Shown: piece after piece, positions 36,271-46,106 of the stretch
How positions within the stretch are numbered: position 1 is the first letter of the stretch
Layout of the letters: each line of letters opens with the position of its first letter
DNA from: FEN-1219 sp963728995
GTDB lineage: Bacteria > Pseudomonadota > Gammaproteobacteria > Steroidobacterales > Rariloculaceae
Length of the DNA stretch: 64,000 bases
Assembly (NCBI GenBank): GCA_963728995.1
Contig: CAVSMD010000006.1
Coordinates: forward strand, 434,001-498,000
Reading direction: 5' to 3'
The notes under the pieces: model-generated
What the model saw: only the letters and a program-made list of their open reading frames with translations
What the model was told of the DNA's origin: nothing
Database searches by the model: none
Translations under genes and position numbers: made by a program

Positions 36271-37849
36271 TCAGGCAGCGGCGCCACGAGCCTTCTTCAG
36301 CACCACGCTGACGTCGTCGGGATCGATGAGGTCCGGCACCGTCCAGCCATCGAGCCCGTATTCGGCCATGCACTGCTCGGCGAAGCCGCGATATTTTTTC
36401 GCTTGCCCCATCATCTCGGCGGCCATGACGACCTCCGTCCTGATGTTCTCGTGATTGCCGAAGTAATTTCGCTCGTACAGCGCATGGCGGCTGCCGAACT
36501 CCGTGCCGACGGCGTCCCACATCAGCTTCATGAGCTTCACGCGCTCCTCGGCGCCGTAGCCGTTCGAGCCGCGCACGTACGGATCGAGATACTTGCGCAC
36601 TTCGGGCACCTTGAAGTCGTTGCTGTGCGATGGCAAGTAAATCAGCGCGCTCGCGAGCACGTTCTCGATGATCTCCCGCAGTTTCGTATAGGCGATGTTC
36701 GACATCACGCGGTATGCCAACCCATATTCGAGATTCGGCGACACGTGACCCGGCGTCCACGCCGTCGGCGTCCGCGCCATGGCGTCGGTGAGACCCCAGA
36801 ACAGATTGCGGAATGCGAGCACCTCGCCGACCTGTGCCTGCACGCCGCGGAAGTCCTTGGCGCCGGTGGCGTCCACGGCTTTGAGCAGTAGTCCGCCGAT
36901 GAAGTCGAGCTTGACCGCCAACCGCGTGCAGCCGTGGAACATGAAACGCGGCAGAAAGCCGGATCGCGGAAAGAAGTTGTTGACCTTGTCGATGTCGCCG
37001 TATGCGAATACGTTCTCGTACGGCACGAACACCTTGTCGAACACGATGATCGAGTCGTTCTCGTCGAGTCTCGACGAGAGCGGATAATCGAACGGGCTGC
37101 CCATCGCGGCCGCCGTGTATTCGTAGGAGGGCCGGCAGTACAGCTTCACGCCCGGCGAGTCGGTCGGCACGATGCAGACGAACGCAAAGTCCTTGGTCTT
37201 GACCGGCAACAGGCCGTTGTTTGCGATGAAGTTGTAGTGTGTCAGCGTCGACGTGGTCGCGACGACCTTGGCGCCGCTGACGATCAGGCCGCCGTCGGTC
37301 TCCTTCTCGACGTGCATGTACACGTCGCGAACCTCTTCGAGCTGCTTGTTGCGGTCCACGGGCGGATTCACGATCGCGTGGTTCACGAAGGTGACTTCCT
37401 CGTTGACCTTCTTGTACCAGCGCAAGCGCGTTGTCCTTGAACGGCTCATAGAAATCCGGATTTGCGCCGAGCGTGGCCAGGAACGCGGCCTTGTAATCGG
37501 GCGAGCGCCCCATCCAGCCGTACGTCACGCGCGCCCATTCGGCGATCGCATCGCGCGAGCCGACGAGATCTTCGGCGCTCTTCGGCGCCTGGAAGAACCG
37601 GTGCGTGTAGCCGCCGCTGCCGGTATCCGTCGGCGTGCAGATCACGTCCTTGCGTCGATCGTGCAGCGCGTCGTACAGACGCGCCAGCATGCGCGCCGTA
37701 TTGCGGAACGCCGGATGCTTCGTCACGTCTTTGACGCGTTCGCCGTAGATCCAGATCTCGCGGCCGTCGCGCAAGCTGTCCAGGTATTCCGCGGCCGTGA
37801 ACGGCCTGGCGCGTGGCGCGGTGGCCCCGCCCGTCACTGGCGTGGACAT
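36271..37849 (-). pseudogene. 4-hydroxyphenylacetate 3-hydroxylase family oxygenase, frameshifted
   Basis: Two adjacent frames together give one HpaB-type FADH2-dependent monooxygenase of about 525 residues. The first piece (start ATG 37849, preceded by GGAG) has TAAEYLDSLRDGREIWIYGERV, HRFFQAPKSAEDL and DFYEPFKDNA; the second, from about 37428 to the stop at 36271, continues as LRWYKKVNEEVTFVNHAIVNPPVDR and LIVSGAKVVATTSTLTHYNF, through VFVPYENVFAYGD. A +1 shift at about 37428 separates them; removing one base restores the whole family pattern. Homologues hydroxylate phenols using reduced FAD from a partner reductase, which is not visible nearby. The gene is divergent from the TonB-dependent receptor. 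The break may be an assembly error. Confidence 0.85.
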
Positions 37850-38150
37850 AGGAGTCTCCTCTCGAGCGGGGTGGCGCCGCCCTCTCCGAATCCACACCAG
37901 CGTACGCCGGCGGGTCTCGGCGGGCTTACAGGAAACCTGCCCGGTTTGGCAGATTCCCGACGTCGCCCGCGGGGGGCGTGACGAATTTTTCCAATTTTGC
38001 GGCGCGAGCACCGGGGCATGCTGTCTCCTGGGGCGGAATCGCACGCTCGTTTCAGGCGGGGCGGCGGTGGGGTGTCGCCATGCGACGCGCCACGAGCGCC
38101 GCTCATGACCGCGTGTGTGGTTGACGAATCCACTCGGAAGGGGGGCAGAC
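37850..38150. promoter_or_regulatory. Divergent promoter region of the hydroxylase and TonB receptor genes
   Basis: This 301-base gap should hold the promoters of two divergent genes. AAACC at 37933-37937 and GGTTT at 37943-37947 form a 5-bp inverted repeat with a five-base spacer, in a more AT-rich stretch. An AT-rich patch (AATTTTTCCAATTTT) lies at about 37983-37997. Neither is a firm regulator site. The gap contains no convincing coding frame. Confidence 0.35.
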
Positions 38151-40586
38151 GTGAGCAATCGGACCCTGAGATCACTGCTGATTCCATTGATCGCGATCGT
38201 CGGCGTCGCGCCGGGCCTGGCGTTGGCGCAAGAGCTCGAAGAGATCATCGTCACCGCGGAACGCCGCGAGACCACCGAGCTCAAGACCCCGATATCGATC
38301 GAGGTATTCACCGCGGACGCCCTGGCTGCCGATCAGCTCAAGTCCGTCAGAGACCTCGAGAACGCAACGCCGAACCTGACGATCAACACGACGGGCTTCA
38401 CGGTGCAGTCGGTGAACATTCGCGGCATCGGTAACAGCGTCGTGAACCCGAACATCCAGCCCGGCGTGGCGGTGTTCCAGGACGATCTGCTGATGGCCGA
38501 GACGGTCGTGCTGCAGCAGGGCTTCCTGGACATCGCGAGCATCGAGGTGCTGCGCGGCCCGCAAGGCACGTTCGTCGGCCAATCGTCGACCGGCGGCGCG
38601 ATTCGTATCAACGCCGCGCGCCCCAATTTCGACGGGGTCAACGGCTACTTCGACGCGGCGCTGGCCTCGCAGCACGGCTCGAAATTCTCCGGCGCGATCA
38701 ATCTGCCGCTGACCGACAAGATCTCCACGCGCTTCGCCTTCAACAAGGAAACGCGCGACAGCTACTTCCGCAACATCGCCTCCCCGGCCGGCCCCACTCA
38801 GTACGAGGGTGGGCGGGAGCCCGGCAAGCTCGACGACTCGAACCTGCGTGCCAGCATTCTGTGGGAGCCGAACGACAAATTGAGCGTGCTCGGCCGCATC
38901 GAGCTGAACACCTCGGATACCGACGCGCTGGCGCCGTACGAGCCGAACCGCGCCACGTATACGAACCCGAACGACCCCACGGGGCTCGGTCAGGCGCAGT
39001 ATGCGTACGCGGCGCCGGCCACCAACGACCCGTATGTGCTCGCGTGGAACTTCCCCAACACCCAAAACCGTAACCAATCGGATCGCTACAGCTTGGTGGT
39101 GAATCGCACCTACGGCGAAGGCCTCACGTTCCGGTCGTTGACCGGCTACCAGCACAACAATCTGCGCACGGCCGACGACGTCGATGCCGCGCCGGTAAAC
39201 GGCCAGATCCAGCTCAACAACGTCGGCCCCACGAACGACTACTGGACACAGGAGTTCGATCTGCTGTCGCCCGATACCGGCAAGATCACCTGGATCATCG
39301 GCACGTCGTGGTTCCGCCGGACGACCCCGGTCAACATCCGCAGCGACAACAACCTCTGCGGCTACAACGGTGCGAACGGTGTCATCACGCCCTGCCCCCC
39401 GGATGGGGCGCTGCCGATTCAGACCGCGATCCTCACGATCGACACGACCCAGCAGCATGCGGGGCTGTTCGGTCAGGTGACGTGGGAGCTGTCCGACAAG
39501 TTCGAGCTGCAAATTGGCGCGCGGCAGTCCTGGGACCACAACAGCGACGAGCAGCACATCTTCGTGGCGTTGAATACGCAGGTCGTGGGCGGCACGCCTA
39601 CCAATTGCCCGAACCCCGCCTTCACGGCCGTATTGCCCGCGCAGGGCGTCTACAACTGCTTCCCGGCCAATCCGGGGCTCGTGGTCCCGTACAAGGATTC
39701 GACGCCCACGTACAAAGTCGGCGTGAACTGGACGCCCACCGACAACCAGTTCATCTACGCGTTCTACGCCCGCGGCTACAAGTCCGGCGGCATCAACAAC
39801 GGCCTCGCGTTCCTGCCGGAGAATGTCGACGACGTCGAGATCGGCTGGAAGGGCACGATCGCCGACAAGCGTCTGCAGATCCAGGTCGGCGCGTTCGACA
39901 TGGACTACAAGAACATGCAGCAGCCGGCATTCCTCGTGCGGCCGTTCTCGAGCGGGCAACCGTCGCTGGCGGGCGCGATCGTGAACATCGGTGCCTCGAC
40001 GGTCAGCGGCGTCGAGGCCTCGATGAACGGCACGTTCGGCCAGTTCAGCTTCGACTTCGGTGTGGGCTACGTGAACTCGGACCTCGGCGGCATCGCCACG
40101 GTTGACCCGCGCCTCCTGGCCCGCAACCTGTTCTTGGGCAACAACAACTGGGTGCCGGGCTGCGATCCGGGACAGACGCCGGTCGTCACGGGCGGCGTGC
40201 CGAACTGCTTCGACTACGGGAACAGCAACGCGAGCAAGTCGCTGTCGGGCGCGTCGAATCTGTACTCGCCGAAGCTCTCGTATACCTTGAGCTTCAACTA
40301 CGGCATTCAGCTCGGCAACGGCAAGACCCTGCGACCGCGGGTCGGGCTCGCGCACGTGGACGACTCGTTCGCGAGCCTGTTCCAGTCGGATAACTTCTTC
40401 CGAATCGATCCGCGTGACCTCGTCAACGTCTCGGTGACCTATGAAAGCGACTCGTGGGAGCTGCAGGCCTACTGCAACAACTGCACGGACGAGCACTACA
40501 TCGCCGCCGTGGAAGGCGGCACGGGCAACCGGGTCATCTACGGCGATCCGGAGTCCATAGGCCTGCGTTTCCACAAGCGGTTCTAG
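38151..40586 (+). CDS. TonB-dependent outer-membrane receptor
   Basis: The 811-residue protein has a signal peptide (to about ALAQ), a TonB-box-like EEIIVTAERR, a plug domain with FTADALAADQLKSVRDLENATPNLTI and SIEVLRGPQGTFVGQSSTGGAIRI, and a 22-strand barrel ending in a C-terminal phenylalanine (GLRFHKRF). The start is a GTG at 38151 after a strong purine run (GGAAGGGGGG). The plug and barrel resemble the large family used by sphingomonads and steroid degraders for aromatic, steroid or siderophore uptake. The divergent HpaB-like hydroxylase and the AraC regulator just downstream suggest uptake of an aromatic substrate; the ligand is not evident. Confidence 0.9.
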   Translation: MSNRTLRSLLIPLIAIVGVAPGLALAQELEEIIVTAERRETTELKTPISIEVFTADALAADQLKSVRDLENATPNLTINTTGFTVQSVNIRGIGNSVVNPNIQPGVAVFQDDLLMAETVVLQQGFLDIASIEVLRGPQGTFVGQSSTGGAIRINAARPNFDGVNGYFDAALASQHGSKFSGAINLPLTDKISTRFAFNKETRDSYFRNIASPAGPTQYEGGREPGKLDDSNLRASILWEPNDKLSVLGRIELNTSDTDALAPYEPNRATYTNPNDPTGLGQAQYAYAAPATNDPYVLAWNFPNTQNRNQSDRYSLVVNRTYGEGLTFRSLTGYQHNNLRTADDVDAAPVNGQIQLNNVGPTNDYWTQEFDLLSPDTGKITWIIGTSWFRRTTPVNIRSDNNLCGYNGANGVITPCPPDGALPIQTAILTIDTTQQHAGLFGQVTWELSDKFELQIGARQSWDHNSDEQHIFVALNTQVVGGTPTNCPNPAFTAVLPAQGVYNCFPANPGLVVPYKDSTPTYKVGVNWTPTDNQFIYAFYARGYKSGGINNGLAFLPENVDDVEIGWKGTIADKRLQIQVGAFDMDYKNMQQPAFLVRPFSSGQPSLAGAIVNIGASTVSGVEASMNGTFGQFSFDFGVGYVNSDLGGIATVDPRLLARNLFLGNNNWVPGCDPGQTPVVTGGVPNCFDYGNSNASKSLSGASNLYSPKLSYTLSFNYGIQLGNGKTLRPRVGLAHVDDSFASLFQSDNFFRIDPRDLVNVSVTYESDSWELQAYCNNCTDEHYIAAVEGGTGNRVIYGDPESIGLRFHKRF

Positions 40587-40749
40587 GTTCCCTAGGGGAT
40601 CTCCCGCCGCCGGCGTGGCACCTTACCAGCGCGGCGAGGAAAGGCGCCGGCGTACTGCCGCGCTCGACGGCGGGCGGCCCGCACCGGGGCTCCTCGCCCG
40701 AGGACGACGGAAGCGTTAAGCTCCCTTGTCGTTCGCGGGGGGTTCGACC

Positions 40750-41646
40750 ATGGCCGAGAGCGGCCTGTTCGGCATCGAAGAGACACACGGGCGGGTGCTG
40801 CGCACGGGCAACGAGGTCCTCTCGCAGAGCACCGACATCGGCTGGTGCTCCCTCTATGCCGCCAAGTTCCGGGAAGCGCCTCTGTCCGTGTCGGAGCCGG
40901 CCGTCGGTCATCCGTCGCTGATCTACCACCTCGCAAGGCCGACGGAGGTCAGTCGCAAACTCGGCGGGGAACCTCTGGAACGTACGCTGATCGGGCCCGG
41001 TAGGTTCTGCTTGACGCCCGGCGACGCAAATGCCAGCTGGCAACACTCCGGAAATCCCGAGATCCTCCAGCTGTATATACGCCAGTCCATTTATGAGCGC
41101 GTAGCCCAGGAAATGTTCGGTGGCGTCGCAAGGCTTACACCGCGGTTCGCGATCGTGGATCCGCTGCTCGAGCAGCTGGCGATTGCGGTACTGAATGCGC
41201 TGCGCGACGGCAGCGCCGACGACCGACTGTACATCGAGACCATTGCGCAACTGTTCGCAGCGCATCTCGCACGCACGCATTCGTCCCGCGATCATGCAGC
41301 GCAGCGGAGCGAGCCACTGGATGGCTTGTCGCAGGCGCGAGTTCGGCGCCTGCTGGATTACATCGAGCAGCATCTCGGCGAAGACCTGAGCCTGGACGCG
41401 CTTGCAGCCGAGGTGAGCCTGAGCCCGCTGTACCTGGGGCGAGCGTTTCGCTCCGCAGTCGGACAGTCCCCGCATCGGTACGTCGTAGCACGGCGCGTCG
41501 AGCACGCGCGCCGGCTGCTGGCAGGCACGACGTTGCCGATCGCGGAGATCTCGCTCGCGAGCGGGTTCTCCTCGCAGAGCCACTTGTCCCACTGGTTCCG
41601 GCGCATCGTCGGTGTGACGCCCGCGGCGTACCGCAAGCATCACTGA
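40750..41646 (+). CDS. AraC-family transcriptional regulator
   Basis: The 298-residue protein has an N-terminal cupin-like ligand domain (residues about 25-160) and a C-terminal AraC DNA-binding domain (about 195-298: LLDYIEQHLGEDLSLDALAAEVSLSPLYLGRAFRSAVGQSPHRYVVARRVEHARRLL, then EISLASGFSSQSHLSHWFRRIVG). The start at 40750 follows GGGGGG. It lies 163 bases downstream of the TonB receptor gene in the same direction and may control it and the hydroxylase. Confidence 0.88.
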   Translation: MAESGLFGIEETHGRVLRTGNEVLSQSTDIGWCSLYAAKFREAPLSVSEPAVGHPSLIYHLARPTEVSRKLGGEPLERTLIGPGRFCLTPGDANASWQHSGNPEILQLYIRQSIYERVAQEMFGGVARLTPRFAIVDPLLEQLAIAVLNALRDGSADDRLYIETIAQLFAAHLARTHSSRDHAAQRSEPLDGLSQARVRRLLDYIEQHLGEDLSLDALAAEVSLSPLYLGRAFRSAVGQSPHRYVVARRVEHARRLLAGTTLPIAEISLASGFSSQSHLSHWFRRIVGVTPAAYRKHH

Positions 41647-41797
41647 GCGCGGGCGAAATTGCAGTTTTAGGGAGCGACCGTGCGACCCGTGGCCCCTAGA
41701 ATCAGTCGGCCAACGACGCCGCCGTCCGTGGCGGCTCGTTGCTCCCCCAATCCAGGCCGTGTTCGAGCCGACGGTCGCTCGTTGAACTGCGGCGACG

Positions 41798-42129
41798 CTA
41801 CGTCCTCCTCGAGTACTTGAAGCTGTTCGGCACGAGCGTCACCTTGAACGTGGTCGTCGTGAGGATGGTCGAGGGTGCGCCCGACGGTCGCAAAAACGCG
41901 ATGAGCACACGCTCCGTCGGCCCGGATTTCGTGGTGTCGACGTGGGTTAACACGCTGATCTCGTCGAAACCCGGCCGCGCCGGATCGTCGTGCGAGCCGA
42001 GGATGAAGTTGTTCCGGCATGGGGATCCCCGGTCTTCGCATAGCCTTCGTACTCGACGTAGAGCAACGTGGCTCCGGCGCCAGTGGGAACTAGCCATAGG
42101 CACGCAGCGATGAGTGTGATGATCTTCAT
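41798..42129 (-). pseudogene. Small exported protein of unknown function, frameshifted
   Basis: Two frames give one small exported protein. The start ATG at 42129 begins a signal peptide (MKIITLIAACLWLVPTGAGA) followed by LLYVEYEGYAKTGDP. A -1 shift near 42025 continues it as NNFILGSHDDPARPGFDEIS and VLTHVDTTKSGPTERVLIAFLRP, to a stop at 41798. The pattern recalls a secreted beta-rich protein; a short match to type VI Hcp-like sequences was considered but is weak. The direction of this shift is opposite to those in the other broken genes. It may be an assembly error. Confidence 0.6.
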
Positions 42130-42338
42130 GACCGCTCCAATGTCGCGCGGACGGCGCGATTTGGGATCCACGGCATCCCCCAGCAAGAACCGCGCCATGA
42201 GCGCGACGTACGGCAACGCCCGTCCGGCCAGTGCTCGGGTTGGTCGTCGAATGCTTTGCGCTCACGTCCTGGTCTTAGGGCCCGCATGTGTCACCGGGAG
42301 GCAACGCATGCGGAGGGCGCGAGTCGCTAGTGCTCACG

Positions 42339-42815
42339 TCAGCCGCGCCGCGCTGACTCGATGGTGGCGATGTCGATCCTTCTCATCGGCATCAGTGCCT
42401 CGAAGGCACGCTTCGCCTCACCGCCGCCTGCCGCCATTGCCTCGGTTAGCGCGCGTGGGGTGATCTGCCAGGAGATGCCCCAGCGGTCCTTGCACCAACC
42501 GCATTGGCTCTCCTTGCCGCCATTGCCGACGATTGCGTTCCAGTAGCGATCCGTTTCCTCCTGATTCTCCGTGGCGATCTGGAAGGAGAAGGCCTCGCTG
42601 TGCCTGAACGCCGGGCCGCCGTTGAGACCGAGACAGGGAATGCCCAGAACGGTGAACTCCACCGTCAGCGCATCGCCCTGCTGGCCGCCCGGGTAGTCGC
42701 TGGGCGCCTCGTGAACAGCGGTCACTTCACTATCCGGAAACGTGGCGGCGTAGAACCTCGCCGCTTCCTGCGCGTCCTTGTCGAACCAGAGACAGATCGT
42801 GTTCTTCGCCTTCAT
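42339..42815 (-). CDS. VOC-family protein (PhnB-like)
   Basis: The 158-residue protein is a vicinal oxygen chelate fold protein of the PhnB/3-demethylubiquinone methyltransferase-like subgroup. The opening MKAKNTICLWFDKDAQEAARFYAATFPDSEV and the block CGWCKDRWGISWQITPRAL are typical. It is cytoplasmic. The ATG at 42815 follows GGAG. Despite the methyltransferase name used for the family, no SAM site is present. Its substrate is unknown. Confidence 0.9.
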   Translation of the reverse strand: MKAKNTICLWFDKDAQEAARFYAATFPDSEVTAVHEAPSDYPGGQQGDALTVEFTVLGIPCLGLNGGPAFRHSEAFSFQIATENQEETDRYWNAIVGNGGKESQCGWCKDRWGISWQITPRALTEAMAAGGGEAKRAFEALMPMRRIDIATIESARRG

Positions 42816-43034
42816 GGGGGTGTTCTCCTGCTCGCGGGTGTCGTGACCCGTTCGTCCGAGGACATTACGGGCGGCTTGGCGCGTTGCAGTTTGCGTGCCA
42901 TCGCGAGATCGATGAGCCGCACGGGCCTATCGCACCCTCGTCTCCGGCGCCCGTCGGGGCGCGTGCGAATTCCGGCCGCGGAGGGCCCTTGCGGGCGCGC
43001 CGCGGTCGCTCGAGACCCCGGCGACGGCCGGGGT

Positions 43035-44438
43035 TCAGTGGAAGTCGAACAGGTCCTCGGTCTTGGGCCGCTGCATCCCCTTCTCGAAGTACTCTTCCCA
43101 CACTGCGGCCCACGGCCTACCGTAGAGATCTTCGACCTGGTATTGAATCACGGTACCGGGCACCACCTGCGTCGCGCGGCCGTTCACGAGGAACAGCGTC
43201 TGATTGCAGTGCGTGAGGTTGACGGGCGGCACGTCGTTCAGATCGCCCTGACGTGACAAGAAACGGATGGCGCGGATCGGCTGCACGAGACCCTCCTCGT
43301 CATAGAAGACCGCCTCGTGCTCGAGTCCCACGAGTTTGCCCCGCGCATCCAGGTGCGGCGTCCAGATCTCGATGGTTTGGAGCTTGCTCGAATATTCCCA
43401 GCTCGAATGCGTAAACCATCCCTGGATGTTCGATGTCCACGTGATGAGCGCATCGCCGTCCCAGAAGCCCACGGTTTCGCCCAGCCATTGGGGCACGTCG
43501 GCGCCGAGCCGCGGCACGGTACCCGTGAGATCGAAGCTACGGCCCACATGCACGTTACGCAGGGCATTGCCGGAGCCGCCGAGAAATTGCACGCGCGTCG
43601 GGGTGACCGTCACATCGAGCTGGCCCGGGCCGCCCGGACCGGACCACCAGCGCATGAAGCCTTCGGGTCGACAGAACGTCAGCGACCACTGGGGCGCATG
43701 ATCGTGAGCCTGGTGATAGAGCTGCTGGACGAGTCGCTGCTGGTATTCGGGCGTCAGCAGGGAAAGGATGGTCGGAATCTGGTTGTAGTAGCCGACGATC
43801 CACTGCGGCGGCTCGTGGAATTCAGCGGGCACCTCGGGCTTTTTCCCGGCGCGCATGAGTCCGAAGACGATGCTGACCGTGTTCGTGTAGCGCCCCTCCC
43901 AGCTCGGCGGCAGGTGCTCACGAGTGTATTGCGTGGGGCCGCCCTTGGCGCGCGCTTCCGCCAGCAACGCTTCGTAGTGCGCCCGCGCCGTTGTAAACGG
44001 ATAGGGGCTCACGATGTTCTCGCGGGCGTAGTCGACGTCGCAATGGCCCCAGGCGCCTTTCGCGGGATCGTCCTTGATGTACTGCGGAGCGCTGGAGTAG
44101 TCGCCCCATTGCGAGTCGAGCGCGAGCGTGCTGTTGCACCGAAAGTAGCGCGGGTCGCGCCAGAGCTCACGGTCGACGTAGAAGTCGTCGCTCGTGAAAA
44201 TGTCGCGGGCGAGCGGCTCGATCCCCTTGGGCGTCTCGCCGCCCTTCGCCGTGGCCGCGTCGATGTCATAGAAAGGCACGCCGGCGCCAACCCACTCGGC
44301 GTTCGCGTACGTTGGCCAGCCGCGCCCGACGCTCTGCTGGGCCGCCAGCGGGAGGGTCCAGTAAAGCACGACGCAGGGAGCGACCGTTGCCATGAGCGGC
44401 AACTGCCGCCACAAACGCGACGTCTTCGAGTGGTTCAC
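43035..44438 (-). CDS. Exported 467-residue protein, paralogue of 26758-28161
   Basis: The protein has 467 residues, like its paralogue at 26758. The GTG at 44438 follows GGAGAGG and leads into a signal peptide (to about LPLAAQ). Shared blocks are DIFTSDDFYVDRELWRDPRYFRCNST, AWGHCDVDYARENIVSPYPF, TFCRPEGFMRWW, GFWDGDALITWTSNIQGW and DLYGRPWAAVWEEYFEKGMQ. The middle (residues about 175-260) is the most different part. It stands alone on its strand, downstream of the AI-2E permease gene. Confidence 0.82.
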   Translation of the reverse strand: MNHSKTSRLWRQLPLMATVAPCVVLYWTLPLAAQQSVGRGWPTYANAEWVGAGVPFYDIDAATAKGGETPKGIEPLARDIFTSDDFYVDRELWRDPRYFRCNSTLALDSQWGDYSSAPQYIKDDPAKGAWGHCDVDYARENIVSPYPFTTARAHYEALLAEARAKGGPTQYTREHLPPSWEGRYTNTVSIVFGLMRAGKKPEVPAEFHEPPQWIVGYYNQIPTILSLLTPEYQQRLVQQLYHQAHDHAPQWSLTFCRPEGFMRWWSGPGGPGQLDVTVTPTRVQFLGGSGNALRNVHVGRSFDLTGTVPRLGADVPQWLGETVGFWDGDALITWTSNIQGWFTHSSWEYSSKLQTIEIWTPHLDARGKLVGLEHEAVFYDEEGLVQPIRAIRFLSRQGDLNDVPPVNLTHCNQTLFLVNGRATQVVPGTVIQYQVEDLYGRPWAAVWEEYFEKGMQRPKTEDLFDFH

Positions 44439-44608
44439 GGTGTCCTCTCCCGGGCTACTTGCCGTTACCAATAGCCGCACCGGTGCGGCGCGGTCAAGCG
44501 TTCTTGGAGCAGGCGCTGCGGTCGCGCTCGCCGCGGAACGCGACGGTCGGGGTTCTCGAAAACGCCCGTCGCCAGAGCAAGCGATTTCGCGAGGGTATTG
44601 CGCTCGAG

Positions 44609-45751
44609 CTACTTCGCGAGCAGCGTCCCGATCGGACGCAAGCGCGGCACGTTGATCATGATGATTCGCAGGGACGCTACGATCGGCACCGCCATCAACG
44701 CGCCAACGAGCCCCCAGAGCCAGCCGCCCACGATCACGGCGAGCAGCACGACGACGGGACTCAATTGCAATTGGCCGCCGACGAGCAGGGGCGTTAGCAG
44801 TTGTCCCTCCACGGTCGTGATGCCCAGGTAAGCAAGCGGCGGGAGAGCTATGCCGTGCAGGGTGCCGAAGCTATTGGCGCTCGCGATCGCGATCACGAAC
44901 ATCGTCAACGCGGGGCCGAGATATGGCGCGAAATTCAAGACGCCGGCCAGCGCGCCGAGTAACCACGGGTTCGGCACGCCGAGCCCCCACATGACCAGCG
45001 CTACGAAGACGGCGAGCCCTGCGTTGATGAGGGCCACGGTGCGCAAATACCGCCCGATGTCTCTCTCGATTTGGCGGATGATCGTTACGACGCAACGCCT
45101 GCCGGCGAAACCGCGCCCCATCGCCGTGAGCTTGCGCAACACGCGGTCCCCGGAGAGCAGCAGCAGGAGCGTGAGCATCATCGTGATCACGAACGAGACG
45201 GCCGCGATGGGGGCTCGCATCAGGATCGTGTCGAGCATGTCGGGAGTGTCGACTTTGACCGAAGGCGTTGCAGCTTTGCTCTTGTCGTCGCCCCCAGTGA
45301 TCGCATTGACGGTGTCCTGAACCGCCTCCGACGCCTGACGGACATCGCTGATCGGGTTGGCTTGCCGGCGCAGCTTGCTTCGCAGTTGCTGCAATCCTCG
45401 AGGCGTTTGCTGAATCATGTCGGCGGCCGGTGCGGCGAGCAAATACACCGAGCACACCACGCCGCCGAGCAACATCACTGTGATGCCCAATGCGGCAATG
45501 GGCTCCGCGATGTGCCACTTGCCGAGCTTCGTCGCGAGCGGCCTAAGCAGCAGATATAGCAATATCGCGGCCATGAGGGGGGTCACGATTGGCGCCGCGA
45601 AATACGCCGTGTAGAGCACGGCCAAGAAGGCGAGAAAGCCGAGCGCGGAGGAGCCGAGCGGCCGACGCGCCGGCGCGTTAGGATCGGTCGGCTTCGGTGC
45701 GGCCGGTTCCTCGCACAGCGCCTCGGTTTGCTCGGTACGTTCGACGATCAT
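44609..45751 (-). CDS. AI-2E family permease
   Basis: The 380-residue membrane protein has the AI-2E transporter layout: two N-terminal hydrophobic helices (about 35-80), a cytoplasmic-facing loop region (about 105-175), then a run of helices at about 185-365. The family block NFAPYLGPALTMFVIAIAS and the C-terminal LWGLVGALMAVPIVASLRII are present. Members export varied small molecules; the name does not imply autoinducer-2 transport. The start is the ATG at 45751. A related permease with a broken frame lies at 59668-60889. Confidence 0.88.
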   Translation of the reverse strand: MIVERTEQTEALCEEPAAPKPTDPNAPARRPLGSSALGFLAFLAVLYTAYFAAPIVTPLMAAILLYLLLRPLATKLGKWHIAEPIAALGITVMLLGGVVCSVYLLAAPAADMIQQTPRGLQQLRSKLRRQANPISDVRQASEAVQDTVNAITGGDDKSKAATPSVKVDTPDMLDTILMRAPIAAVSFVITMMLTLLLLLSGDRVLRKLTAMGRGFAGRRCVVTIIRQIERDIGRYLRTVALINAGLAVFVALVMWGLGVPNPWLLGALAGVLNFAPYLGPALTMFVIAIASANSFGTLHGIALPPLAYLGITTVEGQLLTPLLVGGQLQLSPVVVLLAVIVGGWLWGLVGALMAVPIVASLRIIMINVPRLRPIGTLLAK

Positions 45752-46106
45752 TCAGACGCCGCCGTTAGCGCGCGGCCTCCGCTGGCGGCGCGAGACGCGC
45801 GCCGAAGCGCCGCGCGGCCCTCGAGCCCACTGGGGAGAGTGCTCGACGAGCGGGCGGCGGCCGTGGGCAATTGCTGCAAGTCGGATACCAAAATTGCAAC
45901 TTCGGTCGCAGCGGTGCTTTGCGTGGCTCCATTCGTCGACGTTTTCTAGCGCCGGTCATCAAGCGGGTTCCGGGAACGGGTGGCGAGAAGAATTGCAACT
46001 GTCGTGCCACGAGGTCCAGTTGCGTGGCATAAAGCTTGCTGATGATCTCGTGAACCACCGGCCGAGGTGCCGCCACGAAATGGACCAGCGGCGAAAGGAG
46101 ACCGTA
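45752..46106. other. 355-base intergenic region with no gene found
   Basis: This lies between the divergent AI-2E permease gene and a small hydrophilic gene. I see no coding frame with plausible protein text. The word AATTGCAACT occurs twice, at about 45892 and 45989, and may be chance. The strong AAGGAG before 46107 belongs to the next gene. Confidence 0.35.

Noticed and set aside
36191..38311. 706-codon minus-strand frame
   Set aside because: Only 37430-37849 is coding (first part of the HpaB-type gene); beyond the frame break it is out of frame.
38172..40574. 800-codon frame antisense to the TonB-dependent receptor
   Set aside because: High-GC antisense openness; the sense product has strong family motifs and signal peptide.
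41798..42129. Type VI Hcp-like protein
   Set aside because: Short similarity to beta-rich secreted proteins only; no other type VI genes lie nearby.
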